Below, piece after piece: positions 13,268 to 20,182 of a stretch of DNA of 28,832 nucleotides. Each line of letters begins with the position of its first letter. Position 1 is the first letter of the stretch. The stretch is taken from the NCBI GenBank assembly GCA_027341315.1, contig DAIENA010000004.1:1-28832 (forward strand). Direction: 5' to 3'. Below the pieces are notes generated by a model. It was not told where the DNA came from, ran no database searches, and saw only the letters and a program-made list of their open reading frames with translations. Origin of the DNA: an archaeon. Lineage in GTDB: Archaea > Nanobdellota > Nanobdellia > Pacearchaeales > GW2011-AR1. The position numbers and the translations under genes are program-made.

Positions 13268-14293
13268 ATGGGGGGCGTCGAACTTTTATTTGGAATTGGT
13301 TTTGTGTGGATTTTGTTTGCAGTAATTTCAGACATCAAAACAAGAGACATTCCGAATTGGCTCAATTTTAGCCTTCTTGTTTTCTCTCTTGTTTTTAGAT
13401 TTTTTTATTCTTTTTTTTCCGGCCCCGGAGAAAATTTTTTAATCCCTCTTATTTTTGGGTCGTTAACAATTTTTTTAGTCTTGAATTTTTTTAGCACTTA
13501 CTTTAAGAGTAAGGCTCATGAAATTACCACTTTTTTGGTTTATTCTCTAACTTTTGTTTTAATTGGATACCTTTTAATGTTTTACGCGGGGGCAAATCAG
13601 GACTTTGCATTTTTCTATCAGGGGGTTTTAGGTGTCGGCATTTTATTTGTCGTCGGAAATCTATTTTATTACGGGAAAGTTTTTGCAGGTGGAGACGCAA
13701 AGTTAATGGTTTCTCTTGGCGGAATTTTACCTGTTTTTTTGATGTTTAATCAAAACCTTGGAAGTTTTATCTTATTTCTCTTATTATTTTTAGTTATTGG
13801 GTCTCTTTACGGAATTTTAATGAGTATTATTGTTGGCATACGTGAAGGAAAACATTTCAGAAAAGGATTTAAAATTTTATTCTCAAGAGAAAAGAAAATG
13901 ATTCTAATTTATAACATTTTTGCAATTTTGTTTTTAGGAGGGAGTTTTTTAATTTACCAATTTGTTTACTTCGCGGTTTTTCTTTTTGTTTTTCCGTATT
14001 TCTATCTTTTCATAAAATCTGTCGATCTGTTTTGCATGATTAAAAAAATTTCCGTTTCAAAATTAACCGTCGGTGACTGGCTTTACCGTGATGTTAAAAT
14101 CGGGAAGAAATTAATCCGGGCGAATTGGGAGGGGGTTAGTGAGGAAGATATAAAAATTCTAAGAAAAAAGAAGAACGTCTTAGTTAAATATGGAATTCAG
14201 TTTTCCCCAGTTTTTTTAATTAGTTTTATTGTTTTTGGAATTTTGTACAAAACGGAATTAATTTTTTATTTTTTGAAACTTATTGGGTTCTAA
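13268..14293 (+). CDS. Prepilin peptidase, A24 (FlaK/PibD-like) family
   Basis: Membrane aspartyl peptidase that removes class III signal peptides from archaellins and type IV pilins. The first catalytic aspartate is D22 in SDIKTRDIPNWLNF, the usual D-x-K/R-x-R-x-IPN motif at the end of the first helix. The second is D143 in FAGGDAKLMVSLGG, the G-x-[GH]-D motif. Several hydrophobic helices surround these sites. The protein is 341 residues, longer than FlaK (about 230), with an extra C-terminal region containing about four more hydrophobic helices and a cytoplasmic loop (about 252-310). It follows ten pilin-like and companion genes that supply obvious substrates. It meets the HIT gene convergently with a 4-bp overlap. 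Confidence 0.9.
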   Translation: MGGVELLFGIGFVWILFAVISDIKTRDIPNWLNFSLLVFSLVFRFFYSFFSGPGENFLIPLIFGSLTIFLVLNFFSTYFKSKAHEITTFLVYSLTFVLIGYLLMFYAGANQDFAFFYQGVLGVGILFVVGNLFYYGKVFAGGDAKLMVSLGGILPVFLMFNQNLGSFILFLLLFLVIGSLYGILMSIIVGIREGKHFRKGFKILFSREKKMILIYNIFAILFLGGSFLIYQFVYFAVFLFVFPYFYLFIKSVDLFCMIKKISVSKLTVGDWLYRDVKIGKKLIRANWEGVSEEDIKILRKKKNVLVKYGIQFSPVFLISFIVFGILYKTELIFYFLKLIGF

Positions 14294-14940
14294 GGAATTC
14301 TTTTTGGCAACCAGTTATTTTTTTCATCAATCTCCTCGATTTTCTTTTCCTCACCTTCCGGAATTTTCTTTTCCTCTTTTTTTTCTGAAACTTTTGCCTT
14401 GTCCAATTTTTCTTTTACTTCTTTAAGCTCTTCAGGTGTTGCTTTTTTTCGTTCGGAGTTTATCGTCTCGTCCTGATAAATCGGAAGAACATTTATTATT
14501 TCATGTCCCATAATATTCGAAGAAATAAATTCAATTTTTCTCGGGTTGAGTGCTTTTTGGATTTTTTCCTCGACGATTAACGCAAGTTTTCCCGCTTCTT
14601 CGGGCAATTTTTCTTTGGAAGAAATGTGCTCTTTTGGAATTATTAAAGTGTGGCCCCGTGATGCGGGATTTATATCAAGAATAGCAATTGCTTTTTCGTT
14701 CTTTTCGATTATTGTAGAAGGAATTTCTCCGAAGACAATTGAACAAAAGATGCATTTTGAATTTTCAGTTTTTTTCCCGTCCAGGAGCCCCTGTTCTTTT
14801 AAAAAACCGGTAAATTCATCGTCGTTCATCTCACTTATCGCCGAAATTAAACTCTGTGCTTTTTCTTCTTCGTAATTTGACCTAATGTGTTCAATTAATT
14901 TTTCTTTTATGTTTTCTAAATCTTTTTTTGTTTGTTCCAT
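14290..14940 (-). CDS. HIT-fold protein without the histidine triad
   Basis: A 216-residue protein. After a helical N-terminal segment (1-55) it shows HIT-family features: C63-I-F-C66, IPSTIIEKNEKAIAILDINP, RGHTLIIPKEH (H97, H105). C63, C66 and H105 could hold zinc, as in the Hint/Fhit-like branches. Where active HIT enzymes have H-x-H-x-H after a Gly-Gln, this protein reads SNIMGHEIINVLPIY, so the triad becomes N-x-L-x-I. Nucleotide hydrolysis by the standard mechanism is therefore unlikely, though nucleotide binding may remain. The C-terminal 50 residues are Lys/Glu-rich and probably disordered or coiled. Minus-strand TATA box at about 14960-14970. Confidence 0.82.
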   Translation of the reverse strand: MEQTKKDLENIKEKLIEHIRSNYEEEKAQSLISAISEMNDDEFTGFLKEQGLLDGKKTENSKCIFCSIVFGEIPSTIIEKNEKAIAILDINPASRGHTLIIPKEHISSKEKLPEEAGKLALIVEEKIQKALNPRKIEFISSNIMGHEIINVLPIYQDETINSERKKATPEELKEVKEKLDKAKVSEKKEEKKIPEGEEKKIEEIDEKNNWLPKRIP

Positions 14941-14972
14941 GGAGAAAAAAAGAAAGGAGATTATTTAAGTAT

Positions 14973-15539
14973 TTAGGAATTTATATAGAATTTTTTTGGT
15001 GTTCTTTTTAAAACTCCAACGCTGTTTATCCTTACTCCTTCATTTCCCAAGCTTTCATGAGCCATAGAGATTGCGTCTTTTTTACTAATAATATGAGGGG
15101 AATCATGAAGAGAATCTAAAAGATAAAGATTGTTTTGGTCTCTTTGAATAAGACCCCGATAATGGTTTCTTGAAGTAGTGTAAATTAAGTCAAAATTATT
15201 TTTTTCTATTATTTCTGCTATTTCTTTTTTATCATAAATTGGGTTGGTGAAAATATTGGAAGAATACCCCTTTTCTTTATAATATTTTTCCAAATCAAAT
15301 GAATTAAGCATTTCCTCCCTATTTTTTGGGATCAGATCATTTTGGACCCTTATCAAATTTATTTTTTTATAAATTGATTCCGGGTCTCCCTCAAAATTCG
15401 GGAGATTTAAATAATTATTTGAATTATGGATTAAACAATATCCGCAAGAGTTAGCATCTCTCTGTTTTGCCCAACTAATAAGTTTATTCTCAAAGTTTAT
15501 ATTTTTTAACTCATGTCTTATCTTAAAATTTCTTGCCAT
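14973..15539 (-). CDS. Papain-fold cysteine peptidase candidate, Josephin/C39-like
   Basis: A 188-residue soluble protein with a plausible Cys-His-Asp triad. Q26-x5-C32 lies in KQRDANSCGYCLIHNSNNYL, the oxyanion-Gln plus Cys at the start of a helix followed by N-x-x-N. H126 is in NHYRGLIQ, and D142 is in NLYLLDSL. In Josephin-type deubiquitinases and C39-like peptidases these parts appear in the same order, including the strand-turn 'H...R...W/L-x-L-D/N-S-L'. No signal peptide, so it should be intracellular. The substrate is unknown: processing of peptides or of ubiquitin-like (SAMP-type) tags are possibilities. The call rests on motif order only. Its TATA element is at 15560-15571. Confidence 0.6.
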   Translation of the reverse strand: MARNFKIRHELKNINFENKLISWAKQRDANSCGYCLIHNSNNYLNLPNFEGDPESIYKKINLIRVQNDLIPKNREEMLNSFDLEKYYKEKGYSSNIFTNPIYDKKEIAEIIEKNNFDLIYTTSRNHYRGLIQRDQNNLYLLDSLHDSPHIISKKDAISMAHESLGNEGVRINSVGVLKRTPKKFYINS

Positions 15540-15575
15540 GTGTTTTCTAATAAAAACATCTTAATAAAATTAACT

Positions 15576-15848
15576 TCAAGCAATCTTTCTCATATCTATT
15601 AGTTGTGCGGACGCGACTCCCGGAATTTTTTCAAATTTGTCAACCAGTTTTTCTGTGTTTTTGTCGTCGGGGTAAAAGAAAAAGACAATCAGTGCTTTTA
15701 ATCCGAAAGCAATTGGTTCAATAGAATACTCTTTATTATTTCCTCCGAATTCTTCAATTATTTTTCTTGCTTTTTTTTCTATCTCCTGAAGATTTGTTTC
15801 GGGAGACTCCGGCATTAACTTAAATTTTGCCCCGTTTATTCCTGCCAT
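15576..15848 (-). CDS. ef1b: Translation elongation factor 1-beta (aEF1B)
   Basis: Guanine nucleotide exchange factor that reloads aEF1A with GTP. The 90 residues match archaeal aEF1-beta along the whole length. The core motif is SIEPIAFGLKALIVFFFYPD (about 42-61), followed by EKLVDKFEKIPGVASAQLID (65-84). Length is typical (about 88-95). It stands alone behind a minus-strand TATA element (15870-15880, AATTTATAAAC) 26 bp upstream. Confidence 0.95.
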   Translation of the reverse strand: MAGINGAKFKLMPESPETNLQEIEKKARKIIEEFGGNNKEYSIEPIAFGLKALIVFFFYPDDKNTEKLVDKFEKIPGVASAQLIDMRKIA

Positions 15849-15869
15849 ATAGTTTTTTAGAAAAAACGG

Positions 15870-15880
15870 TTTATAAATTT
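15870..15880 (-). promoter_or_regulatory. TATA element of aEF1-beta
   Basis: Reads AAATTTATAAA on the minus strand, about 26 bp before the ATG at 15848. Confidence 0.55.
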
Positions 15881-15972
15881 TTGTTTATTTTTTGTTTCAT
15901 AATTATTTTTAAAAATTTAATTTTAAATTTGAATCTGAAAAAAAATTCAATCTCTCTTTTGTAGTTACATAA

Positions 15973-15983
15973 TACTTAAAAAG
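15973..15983 (+). promoter_or_regulatory. TATA element of the RPA gene
   Basis: TACTTAAAAAG, centred 26 bp before the ATG at 16004. Confidence 0.5.
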
Positions 15984-16003
15984 ACTTGTGAATATTTTTC
16001 TAG

Positions 16004-16927
16004 ATGGATGGCAGTTACGAAAAAATTTTATCAAGATTATCTAAACTTTCTGGGATAGAAGAGGATGAAATAAACCGAAGAGTTGAAGCGAAAAGGTCCA
16101 AACTTTCCGGTTTGATTAGCCGCGAGGGTGCGCTTCAGGTTATCGCCGCCGAACTCGGAATTTCTTTTGATAATGAAAAATTGAAAATTGACGAGCTTCT
16201 TCCCGGAATGAGAAAGGTTCACTTCACCGGAAAAGTAATTACTCTTTATCCAATAAGAACATTCACAACGAAATCCGGGGAAGAGGGAAAAGTTGCGAAC
16301 ATGATTGTTGCAGATGAAACCTCAAACATCAAACTTGTTTTATGGGATACAAACCACATAAAAATGATTGAAGACGGCGACATAAGTGAGGGAACGTCAA
16401 TTGAAGTTTCTTCCGGAAATATGAGACAGGGAGAAGTTCATATGGGAAGCTTTGCAGAATTAAAACTCAGCAAGGAAAAGTTTCCTGATGTTAAAACGGA
16501 AAAGCCGATAAAAACAAAAAACATAAAAGAATTTAACGTCGGAGACAAGGTGAACACGCGGGCGTTTGTAGTTCAGGCTTTTTCACCGAGATTTTTTAAC
16601 GCAAATATTGAAACCGGAAAAAAAGCAACGGACGGGGAACTTTCTTTGGGAATTCCTACAGAAAAACGTGCGATTTTGAATGTGGTAATTGACGACGGGA
16701 CCGAAAACACGCGGGCGGTTTTATTTCATGAGATGGTTCAGAAATTGGGTTTGACTGAATACGACGACGAAGAAAAAATAAATTCGCAAAAAGAAAATCT
16801 ATTGGGAAAAGAATTTATTTTTGGTGGAAACGTCAGAATGAATTCTTATTTTAACAATCCGGAATTAATTGTTGATTCTGTTCAGGAAGTGAATGTTGAC
16901 AGGTTAATTGATGAATTAGAAAATTAA
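16004..16927 (+). CDS. rpa: RPA-like single-stranded DNA-binding protein
   Basis: Protects single-stranded DNA in replication and repair. The 307 residues open with a helical module (1-55, SRLSKLSGIEEDEINRRVEA...). The first OB fold (about 70-158) has GKVITLYPIRTFTTKSGEEG, NMIVADETSNIKLVLWD and an EVSSGNMRQGEVHMG strand, the same layout as archaeal RPA OB domains. A second OB-like domain runs from about 170 to 300 (KVNTRAFVVQAF... LNVVIDDGTENTRAVLFHEM). No Cys4 zinc finger is seen, unlike the RPA70 C-terminus. radA lies two genes downstream, so recombination and repair functions cluster here. Confidence 0.9.
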   Translation: MDGSYEKILSRLSKLSGIEEDEINRRVEAKRSKLSGLISREGALQVIAAELGISFDNEKLKIDELLPGMRKVHFTGKVITLYPIRTFTTKSGEEGKVANMIVADETSNIKLVLWDTNHIKMIEDGDISEGTSIEVSSGNMRQGEVHMGSFAELKLSKEKFPDVKTEKPIKTKNIKEFNVGDKVNTRAFVVQAFSPRFFNANIETGKKATDGELSLGIPTEKRAILNVVIDDGTENTRAVLFHEMVQKLGLTEYDDEEKINSQKENLLGKEFIFGGNVRMNSYFNNPELIVDSVQEVNVDRLIDELEN

Positions 16928-16953
16928 TTAATTCACTTTGATTTTTCTCTTTT

Positions 16954-17415
16954 ATGTTATTTAAAACGCACCTTGTTGTTGCCGTCTTTATCGGAATCGT
17001 TCTTTTGAATTTTGTCCCAAATCCGACGGTGTTTTTTGTTTCAGTTGTCGTTGCGAATTTTATTCCGGATTTAGATTCATTTAATTCTAAATTAGGAAAG
17101 AAATTTTTTTCCAGAGTTTTAACTGCATTTACTAAACACAGAGGGATAATGCACAGTTTTTTATTTGCAACTTTTATTTATGTTATTTTATATTTATATC
17201 TTCGAACGATTTCTTTTGGTTTTTTAATCGGGTACGGAGTTCATCTGATTTGCGATTCAGTTACAAAACAAGGAGTTCGGATTTTTTATCCATTCAAATT
17301 TAGAGTCCACGGATTTTTAAAAACCGGTGGAATTTTTGAAAGTTTTTTGTTTTTGATTTTTTCTTTGGCAGATGTGGTTTTAATTTTTAAAATCTTATTT
17401 CAAAGTATATTCTAA
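16954..17415 (+). CDS. DUF457 (YdjM-like) membrane-bound putative metal hydrolase
   Basis: A 153-residue integral membrane protein with four hydrophobic segments. Conserved polar residues of the DUF457 family lie at the membrane edge: H6 (FKTHL), D39 and D41 in FIPDLDS, H62-R-G and H67-S in KHRGIMHSF, H97-x3-D101 in GVHLICDSVTKQG. This His/Asp set suggests a metal-dependent phosphatase- or hydrolase-like active site; no member's substrate is firmly known to me. It lies between RPA and radA, 26 bp after the RPA stop, and may be cotranscribed with RPA. Confidence 0.85.
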   Translation: MLFKTHLVVAVFIGIVLLNFVPNPTVFFVSVVVANFIPDLDSFNSKLGKKFFSRVLTAFTKHRGIMHSFLFATFIYVILYLYLRTISFGFLIGYGVHLICDSVTKQGVRIFYPFKFRVHGFLKTGGIFESFLFLIFSLADVVLIFKILFQSIF

Positions 17416-17427
17416 ATCATTATAAAA

Positions 17428-17436
17428 TTTATAAAG
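17428..17436 (+). promoter_or_regulatory. TATA element of radA
   Basis: TTTATAAAG, centred 25 bp before the radA ATG at 17457. Confidence 0.6.
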
Positions 17437-17456
17437 GAGAGGGAATTTTATTTTTT

Positions 17457-18485
17457 ATGACAAAGAAAGATGTGGAAGAAATTAAAGACGCGGTTCTTGA
17501 TGAAGACGGAAAAAAGTCGTCGAAGAAAAAAGAGGAAAAAACTCCTGAGTTAACAGATTTACCTGGAATTGGCCCTGCTGCCCTTGCAAAACTCGAGGGC
17601 GCCGGAGTTTTTGACATGATGGGTCTTGCAGTTATGAGTCCTGCAACTTTGTCTGATGCTGCCGGAGTTTCAAGTGCTGTTGCAAGAAAAGCAATTCAGG
17701 CGGCAAGAAATATGCTTCAACTGGGTTTTAGCGACGGAATGGAATTTGCAAAAAGAAGATTAAACGTTCTTCACATTACTACAGGCAGTAAAAATTTTGA
17801 CGAACTTCTGGGTGGAAAGGGGATTGAATCAAGGGCGATAACGGAAGCTTTTGGCGCTTACGGCTCGGGAAAAACTCAACTTGGTTTATGTCTTGCAGTG
17901 AACGTTCAACTTCCTCCCGAACAGGGCGGAGCAGGGGGTAAAGCTGTTTTTATAGACACTGAAGGGACATTTAGGCCTGAAAGAATAAAACAAATCGCGG
18001 AAGGAATTGGCGCCAATCCTGAGATGGTTTTAAAAAATATTTTAGTTGCACGAGCATTCAATTCAGATCATCAAATACTTCTTTTAGAAAAAGTTGCAGA
18101 AATGATTAAATCAGGAGAACCAATAAAATTAATGATTGTTGATTCATTGACAGCTCACTTTAGAGCAGAATTTGCAGGGAGGGGGCAACTTGCAGACAGG
18201 CAGCAAAAACTTAACAGATACATGCACGAACTTATGAAACTTGCGGAGTCAAACAATCTTGCAGTGTATGTAACAAATCAGGTGATGGCAAATCCCGCAC
18301 AACTTTTCGGAGATCCGACGACGGCAATCGGAGGAAATATCGTCGGGCACGCTTCGACTTACCGGCTTTATTTGAGACGGGCAAAACAAGGTTCAAGAGT
18401 CGCAAAGTTAATTGACAGCCCGAGTCTTCCCGACGGAGAAGCAATCTATTTTGTCACGAATTACGGGATAAAAGATAAGGAATAA
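17457..18485 (+). CDS. radA: DNA repair and recombination protein RadA
   Basis: Archaeal Rad51/RecA-family recombinase that forms filaments on single-stranded DNA and carries out strand exchange. The 342 residues start with an acidic/basic leader, then a helix-hairpin-helix DNA-binding domain (LTDLPGIGPAALAKLEGAG, about 32-50). The linker with the polymerisation motif is GFSDGMEFAKRR. The ATPase core has Walker A GAYGSGKT (133-140), VFIDTEGTFRPER and Walker B LMIVDSLTAHFRAEF. L2-loop residues are near NQVMANPAQLFGDP. Length is slightly above the usual 320-330. A one-base gap separates its stop from the next ATG, so the orphan gene at 18487 is likely cotranscribed. Confidence 0.98.
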   Translation: MTKKDVEEIKDAVLDEDGKKSSKKKEEKTPELTDLPGIGPAALAKLEGAGVFDMMGLAVMSPATLSDAAGVSSAVARKAIQAARNMLQLGFSDGMEFAKRRLNVLHITTGSKNFDELLGGKGIESRAITEAFGAYGSGKTQLGLCLAVNVQLPPEQGGAGGKAVFIDTEGTFRPERIKQIAEGIGANPEMVLKNILVARAFNSDHQILLLEKVAEMIKSGEPIKLMIVDSLTAHFRAEFAGRGQLADRQQKLNRYMHELMKLAESNNLAVYVTNQVMANPAQLFGDPTTAIGGNIVGHASTYRLYLRRAKQGSRVAKLIDSPSLPDGEAIYFVTNYGIKDKE

Positions 18486-18486
18486 A

Positions 18487-18816
18487 ATGGCGGAAGATAA
18501 ATTTTATTTGATTTTTAATAAAGATTATGGTTTATACTTAGAAAAGGGAAGTGTCGCTTCATATATTTCGGATATTTCCAAGGCGATTCACACAGAAATC
18601 CCCAATAAATTTTTCAAGCCTTCTAATCATGAAATAATTCCTTCAGATAATCCCAAATTTAAGGAAATTCTTGAAAAAGAAAAGTCTTGTTATGATTCTA
18701 TTTTTCAGAGGATTGAGTGTTTGCAAAATGAATTAGATAAAAAATTTTCTGGAATTGAAAAAATTATTTCTGTTTTATCAAAAATTAATTCTAAAAATAT
18801 CCCCACGAGGAATTGA
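18487..18816 (+). CDS. Orphan protein behind radA, 3' end running into tRNA-Arg
   Basis: A 109-residue protein of no recognised family. It is soluble, with alpha/beta character in the first 60 residues (MAEDKFYLIFNKDYGLYLEK) and a helical, probably coiled-coil C-terminal half (about 60-100). It begins one base after the radA stop with AAGGA upstream, so it is likely translated from the radA message. The last 19 bp overlap the 3' end of the opposite-strand tRNA-Arg gene. The final residues (NIPTRN) are therefore dictated by tRNA sequence, which suggests the reading frame slid into the tRNA after loss of an earlier stop. Confidence 0.6.
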   Translation: MAEDKFYLIFNKDYGLYLEKGSVASYISDISKAIHTEIPNKFFKPSNHEIIPSDNPKFKEILEKEKSCYDSIFQRIECLQNELDKKFSGIEKIISVLSKINSKNIPTRN

Positions 18817-18929
18817 ACCCCGATTTCTTCGACTTTGCATTAGCTATCTTAAGATAAGATAGGACCGTAGGAAACCGTAGGTGTCCTTGGTACCGCAACG
18901 AAGTGTTTTATCCGTTAAACTATGGAGAC
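18798..18929 (-). tRNA. tRNA-Arg (anticodon GCG) with 60-nt intron
   Basis: On the minus strand the arms fold as follows. Acceptor GTCTCCA/TGGGGAT; D-stem GTTT/AAAC with loop AACGGATA (G18 G19 A20, the arginine identity base); anticodon stem CTTCG/CGAAG; variable AAAT; T-arm CGGGG TTCAATT CCTCG; discriminator A; no encoded CCA. A 60-nt intron (18833-18892) splits the anticodon loop after position 37. Removing it leaves the 7-nt loop TTGCGGT, anticodon GCG. A four-pair helix TTGC/GCAA between GG|T and AG|T bulges fits the archaeal bulge-helix-bulge motif; the intron-side helix is weak. The intron has an 8-bp hairpin CTATCTTA/TAAGATAG and a repeated CCTACGG. Confidence 0.88.
18833..18892 (-). 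other. Intron of tRNA-Arg
   Basis: 60 nt, at the canonical 37/38 site, predicted to be removed by the tRNA splicing endonuclease at GG|T and AG|T in the two 3-nt bulges. Confidence 0.78.
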
Positions 18930-18976
18930 AGTACAAAATCAAAACACTTTAGTTAATTAAATTTTTTGGTAGGGGT

Positions 18977-20020
18977 TTATTTTAGACTATATTCAAAATT
19001 TTTGTCCTGATAATTTTTTATTTTTATGTTCCCGTTTTTTTCAAACTTTGTGTAATTAGGAATTAAAGGAATTTTTCCTCCTCCGCCCGGAGCGTCGATG
19101 ACAAAATGCGGAACGGCCATTCCGCTCGTGTGCCCTCTTAATCCTTTTATTATTTTTATTCCATCTTTAACAGGTCCGATAAAGTGCGTCGTTCCTTTTA
19201 CTAAATCCGGCTGATAAATGTAATAAGGCCGAACGCCGATTGACAAAAGTTTTTGGTTCAACTCTTTAAAAATTTCCGGAGAATTGTTTACGCCTTTAAG
19301 AATAACGCTTTGATTTCCAAGAGGAATACCCGAATCGATTAATTTTTCGCACGCCTTTTTAGATTCGGGAGTAATTTCCCGAGGATGTTCAAAATGGGTG
19401 TTTATGTAAAGCATGGGATTTTTGTTGTACTTTTTTAACATTTCGCAAAGTTTATCCGTCACTCTTTCAGGCATCGCGCACGGAACCCGGGTTCCGATTC
19501 TTATCATTTCCAAATGTTTTATCTTCCTTAAATCAACTAATATTCTTTCAAGAGTTTCGACGCTGAGTAAAAGCGGGTCGCCTCCCGAAAGGATGACGTC
19601 TCGTATTTCTTTATGGTTTTCAATATATTCAAGTGCTTTTTTTATTCCATCTCTTGTAGGATTTCTTTTAGCCTCCCCGACTTTTCTTTTTCTTGTGCAA
19701 AACCGGCAGTACATTCCGCATGAATTTGAAACGAGGAGAAGACATCGGTCGGGGTATCGGTGAGTCAAAAAAGGAATTTCATTTTCTTCATTTAACGGGT
19801 CTTCTTCTCCGGAAGAAATTTCTATTTCTTCAATTCTTGGAATGCATTGATTCCATATCGGGTCGCCTTTTTCCTGAATTAACGAAAGGTAATAAGGGTT
19901 AATTCTCATAGGATATTTTTTTGTCACTTCTTCAATTTCTTTGATTTCGTCGTCGGAGAGAAAAATATTTTTTATTTCTAATTCTCTCTTTAATGTTTTA
20001 ATCTCAGTAATAAATGTCAT
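18977..20020 (-). CDS. kamA: KamA-family radical SAM aminomutase (lysine 2,3-aminomutase-like)
   Basis: Moves an alpha-amino group to the beta carbon, with S-adenosylmethionine, a [4Fe-4S] cluster and pyridoxal phosphate. The 347 residues have the radical SAM cluster cysteines C101-x3-C105-x2-C108 (SNSCGMYCRFCTRKRKVG). Family motifs are ILSGGDPLLL (about 143-152) and the PLP lysine in IDAPGGGGKIPL (K316, by comparison with clostridial KamA). Clostridial enzymes are about 416 residues; this one lacks much of the N-terminal and C-terminal extensions. No beta-lysine acetyltransferase (AblB) is adjacent, so whether it makes beta-lysine as an osmolyte, modifies a protein as EpmB does, or uses glutamate is open. 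Direct repeats lie in its promoter. Confidence 0.9.
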   Translation of the reverse strand: MTFITEIKTLKRELEIKNIFLSDDEIKEIEEVTKKYPMRINPYYLSLIQEKGDPIWNQCIPRIEEIEISSGEEDPLNEENEIPFLTHRYPDRCLLLVSNSCGMYCRFCTRKRKVGEAKRNPTRDGIKKALEYIENHKEIRDVILSGGDPLLLSVETLERILVDLRKIKHLEMIRIGTRVPCAMPERVTDKLCEMLKKYNKNPMLYINTHFEHPREITPESKKACEKLIDSGIPLGNQSVILKGVNNSPEIFKELNQKLLSIGVRPYYIYQPDLVKGTTHFIGPVKDGIKIIKGLRGHTSGMAVPHFVIDAPGGGGKIPLIPNYTKFEKNGNIKIKNYQDKNFEYSLK

Positions 20021-20046
20021 ATTTAGAAGTAGATTTTGTTTTTGCC

Positions 20047-20072
20047 TGTTACCATCTCTTTATTTGTTACCA
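20047..20072. promoter_or_regulatory. Tandem 8-bp operator-like repeats before kamA
   Basis: tgttacca occurs at 20047-20054 and 20065-20072, 18 bp apart (TGGTAACA on the kamA strand). They lie between a TATA-like box (20076-20088, TCATATAAAAAAG on minus) and the kamA ATG, over the expected transcription start, a typical place for a repressor site. Confidence 0.45.
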
Positions 20073-20150
20073 CTTTTTTATATGAATATTTCTTTTTAAA
20101 CTTTTGTTATTCTTTTATTATTACTAAAGATTTTTTAAGATTTTAATAGA

Positions 20151-20164
20151 AATTTATTTAAATT
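20151..20164 (+). promoter_or_regulatory. TATA element of the Taw3 gene
   Basis: AATTTATTTAAATT, centred 26 bp before the ATG at 20183. Confidence 0.5.
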
Positions 20165-20182
20165 AGTTTTCTTGATTTTTTT

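Noticed and set aside
15849..16003. Intergenic AT-rich stretch
   Set aside because: Contains only the aEF1-beta and RPA promoters; no further structure or frame seen.
18833..18892. Repeated CCTACGG as a CRISPR-like unit
   Set aside because: Only two 7-bp copies three bases apart, inside a tRNA intron. I see no CRISPR array or cas gene anywhere in the window.
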